Shown in pieces: positions 1 to 8,537 of a DNA stretch of 56,594 nt. The translations under genes were made by a program, and so were the position numbers. How positions within the stretch are numbered: the first letter of the stretch is position 1; each line of letters opens with the position of its first letter. Under the pieces are notes generated by a model. It searched no databases and was not told the origin of the DNA. It saw only the letters and a program-made list of their open reading frames with translations. Origin of the DNA: Opacimonas sp040514355 (GTDB taxonomy: Bacteria > Pseudomonadota > Gammaproteobacteria > Enterobacterales > Alteromonadaceae); the NCBI GenBank assembly GCA_040514355.1, contig JBEVCF010000139.1, positions 1-56,594 on the forward strand, written 5' to 3'.

Positions 1-629
1 TTGCAATTAGGTTTATTACTGACCCCGAAAAAAAGACTTTTTTTAAAAAAGGCTGGAATGTATTTGATACGCTGGTTGTCGCTATCAGCCTGATCCCTGT
101 CGATGACTCAGAAATGGCACTGCTAGCTCGTTTAGTCAGGATTTTCAGAGTATTGCGGATGATTTCAGTTGTCCCCGAACTGCGGGTACTGATTAATTCC
201 TTGCTCAAGGCAATGCCTCAACTATTCTATGTTTTATTGTTGATGTTCATTATTTTTTATATTTACGCGGCGATTGGTAGCTATATTTTTGCGCCTATTA
301 ACGAGGTCTTATGGGGAGACATTGCGATATCTATGCTGACCCTGTTCCGAGTGATGACCTTTGAAGATTGGACAGATGTCATGTATGAAACCATGGAAGT
401 CTATCCTTTCTCATGGATTTTCTATTTCACCTTTATTTTCTTCACGGCTTTTGCCTTTTTGAATATGGTGATAGGGATTGTTGTCGGGGTTATGGAAAAG
501 GAACATCAGGCGATGCTAGCTGAAGAGCAAACCGATGAACCTACAATTCAAGATTTACAAGCGCAAATTGCAGAGTTAAAAACCTTGATAGAAACGCAAA
601 ATACGCTCTTACAACAACCTAAAAGGTAA
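1..629 (+). CDS. Voltage-gated ion channel (VIC family), 5' truncated
   Basis: The frame is open from base 3, so the true start lies left of the window. The visible part holds the end of the voltage sensor (S3, then an S4 helix with four Arg spaced every third residue near 130-160), the S5 helix, a pore loop, S6 and a hydrophilic tail with heptad-like Leu/Ile spacing, probably a coiled coil. This is the one-domain layout of bacterial sodium channels of the NaChBac type, which form homotetramers in the inner membrane. The filter region at 357-377 reads TFEDWTD; NaChBac has TLESWAS. The extra acidic residues make ion selectivity uncertain (Na+ or Ca2+). The next gene begins 3 bases after the stop. 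Confidence 0.85.
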   Translation, partial: AIRFITDPEKKTFFKKGWNVFDTLVVAISLIPVDDSEMALLARLVRIFRVLRMISVVPELRVLINSLLKAMPQLFYVLLLMFIIFYIYAAIGSYIFAPINEVLWGDIAISMLTLFRVMTFEDWTDVMYETMEVYPFSWIFYFTFIFFTAFAFLNMVIGIVVGVMEKEHQAMLAEEQTDEPTIQDLQAQIAELKTLIETQNTLLQQPKR

Positions 630-632
630 GCT

Positions 633-1592
633 ATGAACTATTCCAGTCCATCTTTCACAGTACGCGTGCGCCATGTTTTGTGGTGTATGATACTCGGATG
701 GACCGTATCCTTTGTGGTTGGAAACTTAGCAGTGCATGCAACCCCGTTGAGTGCGCAAGTCCTCCCCACTCAATCTGAAAACAAGCCTATTTTACCCTCT
801 TCCGTAAACGCTTATCTGAACGCTGTACCTTATACTGCGGTACTTGAACAAGCCACAACGCCAGCCACACAAACAGTCACTTATGGAGCTGCTACGGCGC
901 AGTTTTATCAAGTATGGTCACCACATCCACAACAACCCTTATTAGTATTCATTCACGGTGGATGCTGGCTGAGTGCATTTGATATTCAGCACACCTATGG
1001 TTTGATGCGTGCACTTGCCGAGCAGGGTTTTACGGTTGTCGGGCTAGAATACCGTCGTTCAGGTGAAACGGGCGGTGGATGGCCAGTAACATTAGAGGAT
1101 GTGCAAGCCGGCTTAGCTCACATCCTTCAACACGTCGAATATGACCGGACAGAGACTGTGAATCTACTAGGGCACTCTGCCGGTGGCCATTTAGCCCTGT
1201 TGGCGAGCATGCAAGGCAATGCTTCTTGGTCTAATGGACGCAGTATTGCGGTGCATAGTTTGGCGGGTATAGTCAATTTTGAGCAGTATTATTTTGGTAA
1301 AGAGGATCAAGAAGGCACAAGCTTAAATAGCTGTCAAAAAGCTGCTGCCCAATTTGCAACTCCTGAGATAGCTCGCAGCAAAGCGATCAATCCTATTCAA
1401 CAAAGTTTTGCGAGTAATATGAGCCAAGTGATTTTGTGGTCAGGTAGTGCAGATAATATCGTTGCAGAAGATCAAGCTTGGCATCCACAAGCAAATATAA
1501 AAAGTATAAAAGGGGCAGGACATTTTGATTTTGTGCATGCTCAATCTCAAGCGTGGCAACAGATCATGCAAACACTAAAAGAGTCACTATGA
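633..1592 (+). CDS. Alpha/beta hydrolase, kynurenine formamidase/esterase-like, probably exported
   Basis: This 319-residue protein has the oxyanion motif HGGCW (residues 108-112) and nucleophile elbow GHSAGG (Ser182). A late Asp (in SGSADN) and His (in GAGHFDF) complete a plausible triad. HGGxW esterases include the kynurenine formamidases that hydrolyse N-formylkynurenine. The next gene is kynureninase, overlapping by four bases (ATGA), which supports this role. The first 41 residues (basic, hydrophobic, then LSA before Gln) look like a signal peptide, unexpected for a cytosolic tryptophan-degradation enzyme. A general secreted carboxylesterase is the alternative. Confidence 0.7.
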   Translation: MNYSSPSFTVRVRHVLWCMILGWTVSFVVGNLAVHATPLSAQVLPTQSENKPILPSSVNAYLNAVPYTAVLEQATTPATQTVTYGAATAQFYQVWSPHPQQPLLVFIHGGCWLSAFDIQHTYGLMRALAEQGFTVVGLEYRRSGETGGGWPVTLEDVQAGLAHILQHVEYDRTETVNLLGHSAGGHLALLASMQGNASWSNGRSIAVHSLAGIVNFEQYYFGKEDQEGTSLNSCQKAAAQFATPEIARSKAINPIQQSFASNMSQVILWSGSADNIVAEDQAWHPQANIKSIKGAGHFDFVHAQSQAWQQIMQTLKESL

Positions 1593-2839
1593 TAGCAACG
1601 CATTTTTTTGAACAAGCCCAACAACTCGACGCCGACGATCCTCTTGCGCATAAAAAGGCAGAGTTTTTGCTCGCCGATGGCCAAATTTATCTTGATGGTA
1701 ACTCATTGGGCCCTTTGACTAAGCATACACAGACCCACTTACAAAGCGTCATCAGTCAGCAGTGGGGATGCGATTTGATCAAAAGCTGGAATCAGCACGA
1801 TTGGATCCGGTTACCACAAAAAGTCGGTGCTAAACTCGCACCAATTTTAGGTGTCGAACCTGAGACGGTAATTGCTTGTGATTCCATTTCAGTGAATATT
1901 CATAAAGTCCTGACTGCCGCCTTAGCTTTACAACCAGGGCGTTCTACCATCCTGACGCAAGCGGGTAACTTTCCTACTGATGGCTACATGCTACAAGGAT
2001 TGGCTACCCATCCAGTAAGCAATGGTCAGTATCAGGTCAAAACAGTCTCCACAGATGCTTTGCTCTCAGCAATGGATGAGAGTGTCGCGGTGTTGGTCTT
2101 GTCTCATGTGGATTACAAAACAGGTCGAGTGTTATCGATCCAAGACATCACTGCAGCAGCACACGCTCATGGTATATTGGTGTTGTGGGATCTTGCTCAC
2201 AGTGCAGGCGTAATTGAATTAGACTTGCAAGCATGGTCAGTTGATTTTGCTGTCGGTTGTGGGTACAAATATCTCAACGGTGGACCTGGTGCGCCAGCCT
2301 TTATCTATGCGCATCCGTGTCATCACTCGTGTATTCAACATACCTTGACGGGCTGGATGGGACACACCCAACCTTTCGCATTTGACGCTGAATATCAACC
2401 GGCGGCTGGTGTTGACTGTTTTTTGGCAGGTACGCCCGGAATTTTGTCTTTATCGGCATTAGATGCAGCGTTGGAAGTCTATCGCGATGTTACAATCTGC
2501 GATATACGTAGCAAATCACTCGCACTCTCCGAATTTGCATTAGCACTCTGTGCTCAAACCCCTCAGTTAGCTGAACTCGTTTGTATTGCGCCATATAACA
2601 CACAGAACCGAGGCAGTCAGTTAGCATTTACACACCCACAAGCATTTGCAATTTGCCAAGCATGGATAAAGGCTGGCGTGATTGCCGATTTTCGTGCCCC
2701 AGATATTTTACGGGTGGGGTTTGCACCGTTGTATGTTTCATTTCATGATGTGGTTGAGGCATTTTCACGTCTTTCTACTATTGTGTATGAGCAGACTTAC
2801 ACAGCGCCTGAATATCAAGTTAAACATACAGTAACCTAA
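1589..2839 (+). CDS. kynU: Kynureninase
   Basis: Kynureninase is a PLP enzyme that cleaves L-kynurenine (or 3-hydroxykynurenine) to anthranilate (or its hydroxy form) and alanine. The 416-residue length is normal. Visible motifs are YLDGNSLGP near the N terminus, WDLAHSAG around residue 201 (PLP-contacting Asp) and GCGYKYLNGGPG, with the Schiff-base Lys near 227. I chose the ATG at 1589, which overlaps the stop of the upstream hydrolase and follows AAAGAG, over an in-frame ATG at 1553 that would overlap it by 40 bases. Neither tryptophan dioxygenase nor kynurenine monooxygenase is in the window. Confidence 0.93.
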   Translation: MIATHFFEQAQQLDADDPLAHKKAEFLLADGQIYLDGNSLGPLTKHTQTHLQSVISQQWGCDLIKSWNQHDWIRLPQKVGAKLAPILGVEPETVIACDSISVNIHKVLTAALALQPGRSTILTQAGNFPTDGYMLQGLATHPVSNGQYQVKTVSTDALLSAMDESVAVLVLSHVDYKTGRVLSIQDITAAAHAHGILVLWDLAHSAGVIELDLQAWSVDFAVGCGYKYLNGGPGAPAFIYAHPCHHSCIQHTLTGWMGHTQPFAFDAEYQPAAGVDCFLAGTPGILSLSALDAALEVYRDVTICDIRSKSLALSEFALALCAQTPQLAELVCIAPYNTQNRGSQLAFTHPQAFAICQAWIKAGVIADFRAPDILRVGFAPLYVSFHDVVEAFSRLSTIVYEQTYTAPEYQVKHTVT

Positions 2840-2960
2840 AATACCACTGAGGTATGCGTGGGGATAAGCCAAAGCACTTACGTCGTTAGTTTGCCTTTTG
2901 GTCACTTGTCGTTACAATGCAAATCTAAATATTGTGTGATTAAGCGACGTGTACCCTTCC

Positions 2961-4283
2961 ATGCCTGCAAAACGAAATCTCTCTGCTGTACTGATATACT
3001 TCATTTATGATCTACTCATTACATTTATATATTGTTTTGCTGTCATCAAATGGAGCGTTAAAAAAGGCTTGACGCGCGATCCTTGGGTACATAAACGCGC
3101 CGAGCGCTATGGGATCATCAACTTCAGTGGTCGTCGCGTCGATTATTGGTTTCATTGTGTATCAGTCGGTGAGGTTGTCGCAGCGTCCTGTGTGATCAAA
3201 GTCCTGTTAGCGGACAATGCCGATACCAAAATTCTGGTTACCACCACCACCCCTACCGGCGCGCAACGTTTGCATGATATCTTTGCGGGTCAGGTTGTAC
3301 ATCATTATTTGCCGTATGACCTACCTTGGTTGATGCACAGTTTTATTAAGACGATTCGGCCTAAGCGGTGCTTGGTTACTGAAGTCGAATTATGGCCAAA
3401 CATGATACGGCAATGTGCCAAGGCAGATATTCCCGTATTGATCCTTAATGCACGTATGACAGAGCGTTCAGCGCAGCGTTACCAAAAACTGTCAGCGTTA
3501 TTTACACCAATGTTAGCAAATATAAGCCATGTCATGGCACAAGGAGAGCGTGATCATCAAGCTTATCGCTACTTGGGAATGCCCGAGGAAAAATTAACCC
3601 TAACCCACAATATAAAATTTGATCAGCTGAGCAATATCAATGTGCCAGAGAAAGTGCAGCAGTTCGCTCAACAAGTGAGCGAGCGATTTGTATTGATCGC
3701 AGGCTCCACCCACGATCAAGAAGAACGTCATTGGTTGGATGTTCAAGCAGGGCTTGGTATTGACGAGAGTTTATTGTGCATCGTGCCACGTCATCCAGAG
3801 CGCTTTGCAGTGGTAGCAAGCCTCTTAGATGAACAGGATATTCCTTATATCACGTGGACACAGTGGCAGGCCACCCCGGAGTTGTTAACGGCGCAAATTG
3901 AAGTCGTCTTGGTAGATGCCATGGGCGTACTCACTCCTTTGTATAGTTGTGCAGATGTGGCGTTTGTCGGTGGTAGTATTAATAATCGCGGTGGGCATAA
4001 TGCGTTGGAACCGGCTTATTTTGGTGTGCCAGTCATCATGGGGCCGCATCAACATAACAATCCAGTGATATGTGCCAAACTCGCCGAAGTGGAAGCGCTG
4101 CATACCACGCATAATGTGGAGCAAAGCGTAGCGCTAGTGGATACGTGGTATGCCCAGCCAGAATTAAAACAAACTCATGGGCAAGCAGGCCAACGTGTAT
4201 TAAGCACCAATCAAGGCGCCCTTGCTCGAAGTTTAGAGGTGATTGCACAATATCTTGAACCAGATACAACAAGCCCTGACTAA
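2961..4283 (+). CDS. waaA: 3-deoxy-D-manno-octulosonic acid transferase (Kdo transferase)
   Basis: WaaA adds Kdo from CMP-Kdo to the lipid A precursor at the inner face of the inner membrane. The protein has a hydrophobic N-terminal anchor, the acceptor-side motif VSVGEV, the TTTTPTGA and EVELWPN motifs, then the donor-side GSTH, PRHPERF and the GGSINNRGGHNALEPA signature of GT30 enzymes. About 440 residues is close to the usual 420-430. The ATG at 2961 is used; a GTG at 2949 in the same frame is possible, and neither has a clear ribosome binding site. It stands alone, without other LPS core genes. Confidence 0.93.
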   Translation: MPAKRNLSAVLIYFIYDLLITFIYCFAVIKWSVKKGLTRDPWVHKRAERYGIINFSGRRVDYWFHCVSVGEVVAASCVIKVLLADNADTKILVTTTTPTGAQRLHDIFAGQVVHHYLPYDLPWLMHSFIKTIRPKRCLVTEVELWPNMIRQCAKADIPVLILNARMTERSAQRYQKLSALFTPMLANISHVMAQGERDHQAYRYLGMPEEKLTLTHNIKFDQLSNINVPEKVQQFAQQVSERFVLIAGSTHDQEERHWLDVQAGLGIDESLLCIVPRHPERFAVVASLLDEQDIPYITWTQWQATPELLTAQIEVVLVDAMGVLTPLYSCADVAFVGGSINNRGGHNALEPAYFGVPVIMGPHQHNNPVICAKLAEVEALHTTHNVEQSVALVDTWYAQPELKQTHGQAGQRVLSTNQGALARSLEVIAQYLEPDTTSPD

Positions 4284-4371
4284 GCCGCGTTTGGTATTTA
4301 TCAACATGAACAAAAAGACGGCAATCAACAATAAGAAAAGTTAAGCAAAGAGTGGGACTAAAGGGGGAAGC

Positions 4372-5175
4372 GTGGATACCAAAAAGATAGCGTTAATTAC
4401 AGGTGGTCTCAGTGGCATAGGCCTGGAACTCGTCAAACATTACCTTGGTGCAGGTTATTGGGTTGCTATCTTGGATCTCCCCCAACGTGAAACGTTGTCT
4501 GATAGCCTGACAGCGGATGTGCTACGCATCGTACAAGGTTTAGATACGCGCTATCTCAGTGCGAATATCGCTAATCAACAACAGGTTAACCAAGTTATCA
4601 AAACACTGGTCAGTGACTGGGGCGCGCCAGATTTAGTAGTTAATTGTGCAGGGATCCTGCGCGCAGGCCCGTTTAGTGAATTGAGCGCTCAGGATTTCAC
4701 CCAAAGTTATCAAGTCAATGTGCTTGGTTCACGTCATCTTGCTGCTGCATGTTTACCTGTAATGGAGCAGGGCAGTCATTTTGCATTCATTGCTTCTATG
4801 GCCGGGACAGTGGGTATTTATGGCTATAGTGCCTATGGTAGCAGTAAGTTTGCGGTCTTGGGTTTTGCGCAATGCCTGCGTTGTGAGTATGCCGGACACA
4901 TTGATATTAGCGTGATCTGTCCACCAGAGATAGATACACCGATGGTACAAACCGAAATCCAAACTATGCATCCAGCCACGCGAGTGCTCAAAGATTTTGC
5001 CGGTCGTTTGACTTTGTCTGAGGCGGTACCTCAAATCATTAAAGGACTTGAGCGTCGGCGCTTTATGATCATCCCAGGGTTCTTAGCTAAATGTACGTTT
5101 TGGATGAATCGCATTGCGCCGATTTGGTTGCAAAATGCGATTATGGACTGGTTAGTCAAGCGCACTACGCAGTAA
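4372..5175 (+). CDS. Short-chain dehydrogenase/reductase (SDR)
   Basis: This is a classical SDR of 267 residues: Rossmann motif TGGLSGIG at residue 11, NCAGIL near 95, catalytic Ser in IASMAG and YSAYGSSK as the YxxxK pair, then PPEIDTP after the catalytic block. The C-terminal tail (about 200-267) is long and hydrophobic and could touch the membrane. The PPxxDTP and long tail resemble 3-ketodihydrosphingosine reductase-like SDRs, but the substrate cannot be fixed. The start is GTG behind a strong GGGGGAAG. Its last 24 bases overlap the 3' end of the convergent hydrolase gene. Confidence 0.8.
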   Translation: MDTKKIALITGGLSGIGLELVKHYLGAGYWVAILDLPQRETLSDSLTADVLRIVQGLDTRYLSANIANQQQVNQVIKTLVSDWGAPDLVVNCAGILRAGPFSELSAQDFTQSYQVNVLGSRHLAAACLPVMEQGSHFAFIASMAGTVGIYGYSAYGSSKFAVLGFAQCLRCEYAGHIDISVICPPEIDTPMVQTEIQTMHPATRVLKDFAGRLTLSEAVPQIIKGLERRRFMIIPGFLAKCTFWMNRIAPIWLQNAIMDWLVKRTTQ

Positions 5176-6324
5176 TTCGTACAACTCGCTACGCATGCGT
5201 ATGTACTTGTCGTCGTTCGCCATTGGCCAATTCGCATTGATGGCGATGACTAACTCCTTGGCTGGGTCGATATAGATCCCTTGGCCAAATATGCCCCGGC
5301 CTTGAAAACTCCCATCGGCATTGATCCACCACTGGTATCCGTAGCTGAGCGTATCAGAGCCAAAGGTCACCTGAGTGCTCGTTGCTTGGCTCAAGTATCC
5401 CTCTGGCACAATGCTCACACCGTTTACTGTTGCACCGTTAAGGATGAAGTCGCCGAAACGAGCATAGTCACGTGTGCTAGCTTGGATACAACAGCCACTG
5501 ATTTCATGTCCGGAGGCATTGAGAAGCCATGATGCGTGCTGTTCAGCACCGATATGTTGCCACACTTTTTCACTGAGGTAGGCGGAGAGATTTTTGCCCG
5601 TGGCAGAGCTGAGTAACAAGCCTATGAGATTGGTTTCGCCGGTACTGTAATTGTATTGTGTACCAGCAGGAACCGCACGTGGTAGTCGGCGCATGTAGCT
5701 GGCTACCGCATCGACGCCGGGTTCGGGCTGATGATTATTAAATTGATTGACGTCAGAGTTGGGGTCAGTATAACTTTCATTCCATGCTACCCCGGACGTC
5801 ATGGTCAAAAGTTGGTGGATAGTCACATCATCATAAGCACTTCCTTGCATATCAGGGATGTAGGTACTGACTTTGTCTTCTAGACTGGTAATAAACCCAT
5901 CTTTGATAGCAGCGCCGACTAAGGTAGAGGTGAAGGACTTGGCAACCGAAAAACTGGTCCATTTTTCATCCGCACTAAAGTCCAAACCGTAGTGCTCAAA
6001 ACGCAATTCACCGCGGTGTAACACTACTAAACCTGCCACACGTAATGTCCTAAGCAGCTCAGTCAACTGCGTGTTATCGAGATTGAGTGGCGCACCTTCA
6101 GGAAGTGTGCGTATCTCGCCTTTTGCGATCACTCGCACGGGCAAAATTTTGAGTTTCTCCGTGGCACGAAAGGCAGCATCGCGTTGTTCTGTCGTCCAAA
6201 ACAAGGGGTTTTCGCTCGCCGGTGGATTGAGGATCAAAAAACGCACGTTTTTATCCAAACTGAACCAATAGGCGCTCATAACTACAGTGATGATACTAAA
6301 GATGAGCAATATCCACTTTTTCAT
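5152..6324 (-). CDS. Serine hydrolase of the beta-lactamase (class C) fold
   Basis: The N terminus is one hydrophobic helix after MKKW, a signal anchor that would place the domain in the periplasm. The catalytic domain shows SVAK (SxxK nucleophile and base) near residue 130 and a YST motif (YNYSTGE) in the place of YxN. This family includes class C beta-lactamase relatives, 6-aminohexanoate-dimer hydrolase-like enzymes and esterases, so antibiotic hydrolysis should not be assumed. ATG at 6324 follows TGAGG and is preferred over a TTG four codons upstream. It converges with, and overlaps by 24 bases, the dehydrogenase gene. Confidence 0.8.
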   Translation of the reverse strand: MKKWILLIFSIITVVMSAYWFSLDKNVRFLILNPPASENPLFWTTEQRDAAFRATEKLKILPVRVIAKGEIRTLPEGAPLNLDNTQLTELLRTLRVAGLVVLHRGELRFEHYGLDFSADEKWTSFSVAKSFTSTLVGAAIKDGFITSLEDKVSTYIPDMQGSAYDDVTIHQLLTMTSGVAWNESYTDPNSDVNQFNNHQPEPGVDAVASYMRRLPRAVPAGTQYNYSTGETNLIGLLLSSATGKNLSAYLSEKVWQHIGAEQHASWLLNASGHEISGCCIQASTRDYARFGDFILNGATVNGVSIVPEGYLSQATSTQVTFGSDTLSYGYQWWINADGSFQGRGIFGQGIYIDPAKELVIAINANWPMANDDKYIRMRSELYELLRSALD

Positions 6325-6427
6325 ATCTAACCTCAATGACTAATTAAATGTGGCCATCTCCACTGACTCGTGAACGTAAAGGTTGACTTTCATAGTCTTG
6401 CATAAGGTGTCCCGAATGACAGTCTGG

Positions 6428-7282
6428 TTAAGCAAATACGATGGTTTTGTTCGCATCGATGATCACACGATCTTCCAAATGGAAGCGCAAACCATTGGCC
6501 AATGCCGTTTTTTCACAATCACGCCCTTTGCGCACCATATCTTTGGCTGAGTCAGAATGCGAGATGCGCATGACTTGTTGTTCGATAATCGGTCCTTCAT
6601 CCAAATCGCTGGTGACGTAATGACACGTCGCACCAATGAGTTTGACCCCGCGGTCATAAGCTTGCTGGTACGGTTTGGCGCCGGCAAAAGAGGGTAAAAA
6701 GCTGTGGTGAATATTGATGGCTCGGCCAGCCCATTTGTGACACATGCTCTCAGGCAGAATTTGCATAAATCGAGCAAGCACGACGGTATCGACCGTATAC
6801 CCATCTAATAGCGAATCGACCTCAGCAAAGGCCGCGGTTTTGCTTTGATTTTTAAAATCTACAAAGTGAAAGGGGACTTTATACCATGCAGCGATATCCG
6901 CGATGGTTTGGTGGTTGGCAATAATACAGGGAATATCGCAGTTGAGCTCACCGGTGTGCCAGCGGTGCAATAAATCAGCTAAACAATGCGTTTCATGACT
7001 GGCTAACAATGCGACTTTAGGTAGGGCACTTGGGTTGGAAATGCTCCACTGCATCGAAAACTTCTTGGCAATCGGGGTAAACGCTGCTTCAAAGGTTTGC
7101 ATATCCAAATCGACACTGTCCGCTTGGATCTCATGGCGCATAAAAAAGCGCTGAGTGGTTAAATCAGTATGGTGGTTAGCCTCTAAAATTGTTGCGCCAT
7201 ATTGCGCTAGAAATTGGGCTACTGTCGCAACCAGACCAACTTGGTCTGGGCATTGAATTGTAAGACGAAAAGAGTGCTGCAT
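6428..7282 (-). CDS. purU: Formyltetrahydrofolate deformylase
   Basis: PurU hydrolyses 10-formyltetrahydrofolate to formate and tetrahydrofolate, balancing one-carbon pools and giving formate to purine synthesis. The 284-residue protein has an N-terminal ACT domain (about 1-80) and a formyltransferase-fold domain with the HHSFLPSF motif and, further on, the catalytic Asp in SDLDEGPI. The C-terminal GRDCEK segment also matches the family. It is monocistronic; the region upstream is a long AT-rich gap shared with the divergent phaB. Confidence 0.95.
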   Translation of the reverse strand: MQHSFRLTIQCPDQVGLVATVAQFLAQYGATILEANHHTDLTTQRFFMRHEIQADSVDLDMQTFEAAFTPIAKKFSMQWSISNPSALPKVALLASHETHCLADLLHRWHTGELNCDIPCIIANHQTIADIAAWYKVPFHFVDFKNQSKTAAFAEVDSLLDGYTVDTVVLARFMQILPESMCHKWAGRAINIHHSFLPSFAGAKPYQQAYDRGVKLIGATCHYVTSDLDEGPIIEQQVMRISHSDSAKDMVRKGRDCEKTALANGLRFHLEDRVIIDANKTIVFA

Positions 7283-7676
7283 AATTTAAATCTAATATAG
7301 CGAAATCTGAAAAAAAGGCGGGATGAGCCTAGCTCAGTAAATAGGTTCCTATGATGGCGTATTTACACACATTACACAATCACAAATACAAAAACATACA
7401 TTGAACATAAATCAAACTCACATTAGAAAAATATTTACTTACTTAGAAACGGATAAATTTATGTTAAAAAAACAAAGCGCTGGATATTTAATAAACAATC
7501 CATTTATAAAGATCTATGTCATTTTTTATTAGATAACACCATGGTCGAATAAAAAATGTGCACTAGTTGTTGTTTAATAGGCGTTAAGTCGATGTGTTCG
7601 ACCATGATGAAATAGTGATTTTAACAAAATACCAGCACGTTTCATCGCGTTAAACAAGGAATAAAGGAAACATTTT
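7283..7676. other. AT-rich intergenic region between purU and phaB
   Basis: This 394-base divergent spacer contains no open reading frame that I would call a gene. It must hold the promoters of purU (minus) and phaB (plus). I see a perfect 10-base inverted repeat at 7540-7549 and 7597-7606, listed separately, and the phaB ribosome binding site AAGGAA just before 7677. No convincing sigma-70 boxes were assigned. Confidence 0.7.
7540..7606. repeat. Perfect inverted repeat upstream of phaB
   Basis: CATGGTCGAA at 7540-7549 is repeated in inverse orientation as TTCGACCATG at 7597-7606, with 47 bases between the arms. The centres are 57 bases apart. The downstream arm ends 70 bases before the phaB start. 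It could be a pair of regulator half-sites or a hairpin in the leader RNA; the sequence does not say which. Confidence 0.6.
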
Positions 7677-8399
7677 ATGTCAAGAGTTGCATTAGTTACA
7701 GGCGGTACGCGTGGCATCGGTGAAGCGATCTGCGTCAAGTTAAAAGAAAAAGGTTACACGGTAGTTGCAAATTATGGTGGCAACGATCAAAAAGCGCGAG
7801 AGTTTTCTGAGCGTACAGGCATAGCAGCATTTAAATTTGATGTTTCTGATTTTGATGCAACTCAAGCAGCGATCAAACAAATTGAAAATGATTTTGGACC
7901 AGTTGATGTACTGGTCAACAATGCGGGTATTACCCGTGACGGCACGATGCATCGTATGTCATTCGAGCAGTGGGATGCGGTTATCCAAACCAACTTAGCA
8001 TCATGCTTCAACACTTGTCGAGCGGTGATTGAAGGCATGCGTGAGCGTGAGTTTGGTCGTATTATCAATGTTGGCTCTGTAAATGGTCAAGCGGGTCAGT
8101 ATGGCCAAGTTAACTATGCGGCGGCGAAGTCTGGTATCCATGGTTTCACTAAAGCATTAGCTCAGGAAGGCGCCGGTAAAGGTATCACGGTTAATGCCAT
8201 TGCACCGGGTTACGTTGATACTGATATGGTTCGCGCAGTACCGGAAGAGGTCCTGGCTAAAATCATCCGCACGATCCCTGTTGGTCGACTAGGTCGTCCA
8301 GAAGATATCGCGAACAGTGTAGCGTTCTTAGTTGATGATGAGTCTGGATTTATTACCGGTTCTACTCTGTCTATCAATGGTGGTCAGCATATGTATTAA
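7677..8399 (+). CDS. phaB: Acetoacetyl-CoA reductase
   Basis: PhaB reduces acetoacetyl-CoA to (R)-3-hydroxybutyryl-CoA with NADPH, the monomer for PHB. The 240-residue SDR shows TGGTRGIG at the N terminus, NNAGITRD, catalytic Ser in NVGSVNGQAGQ, YAAAK, and the APGYVDTDM loop typical of PhaB rather than FabG. It is the only PHB gene here on the plus strand and lies apart from phaC, with mltB between. The start has a good AAGGAAA site. A FabG-type ketoacyl reductase is the less likely alternative. Confidence 0.9.
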   Translation: MSRVALVTGGTRGIGEAICVKLKEKGYTVVANYGGNDQKAREFSERTGIAAFKFDVSDFDATQAAIKQIENDFGPVDVLVNNAGITRDGTMHRMSFEQWDAVIQTNLASCFNTCRAVIEGMREREFGRIINVGSVNGQAGQYGQVNYAAAKSGIHGFTKALAQEGAGKGITVNAIAPGYVDTDMVRAVPEEVLAKIIRTIPVGRLGRPEDIANSVAFLVDDESGFITGSTLSINGGQHMY

Positions 8400-8417
8400 G
8401 ACCTGTAAGGTCTGTTG

Positions 8418-8438
8418 AAGCACATCGAGCGTGCTTTT
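8418..8438 (+). terminator. Probable intrinsic terminator of phaB
   Basis: A short hairpin with arms AAGCAC and GTGCTT around a 7-base loop is followed by a run of T. It begins 19 bases after the phaB stop. The stem is only six pairs, so termination may be partial. Confidence 0.55.
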
Positions 8439-8537
8439 CACACGGATGTTATAGGGATGTAGGTTTAAGACCAGTTGTAAAAACACACTTGCTAACTCAG
8501 GTGTCGTTTGTCTTCTGGTTTTTTTTCATTGCACAGT

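Noticed and set aside
5152..6324. Antibiotic-resistance beta-lactamase
   Set aside because: The SxxK and Tyr motifs show the fold only. The broad family is mostly esterases and peptidases, and the signal-anchor form and sequence do not resemble AmpC enzymes.
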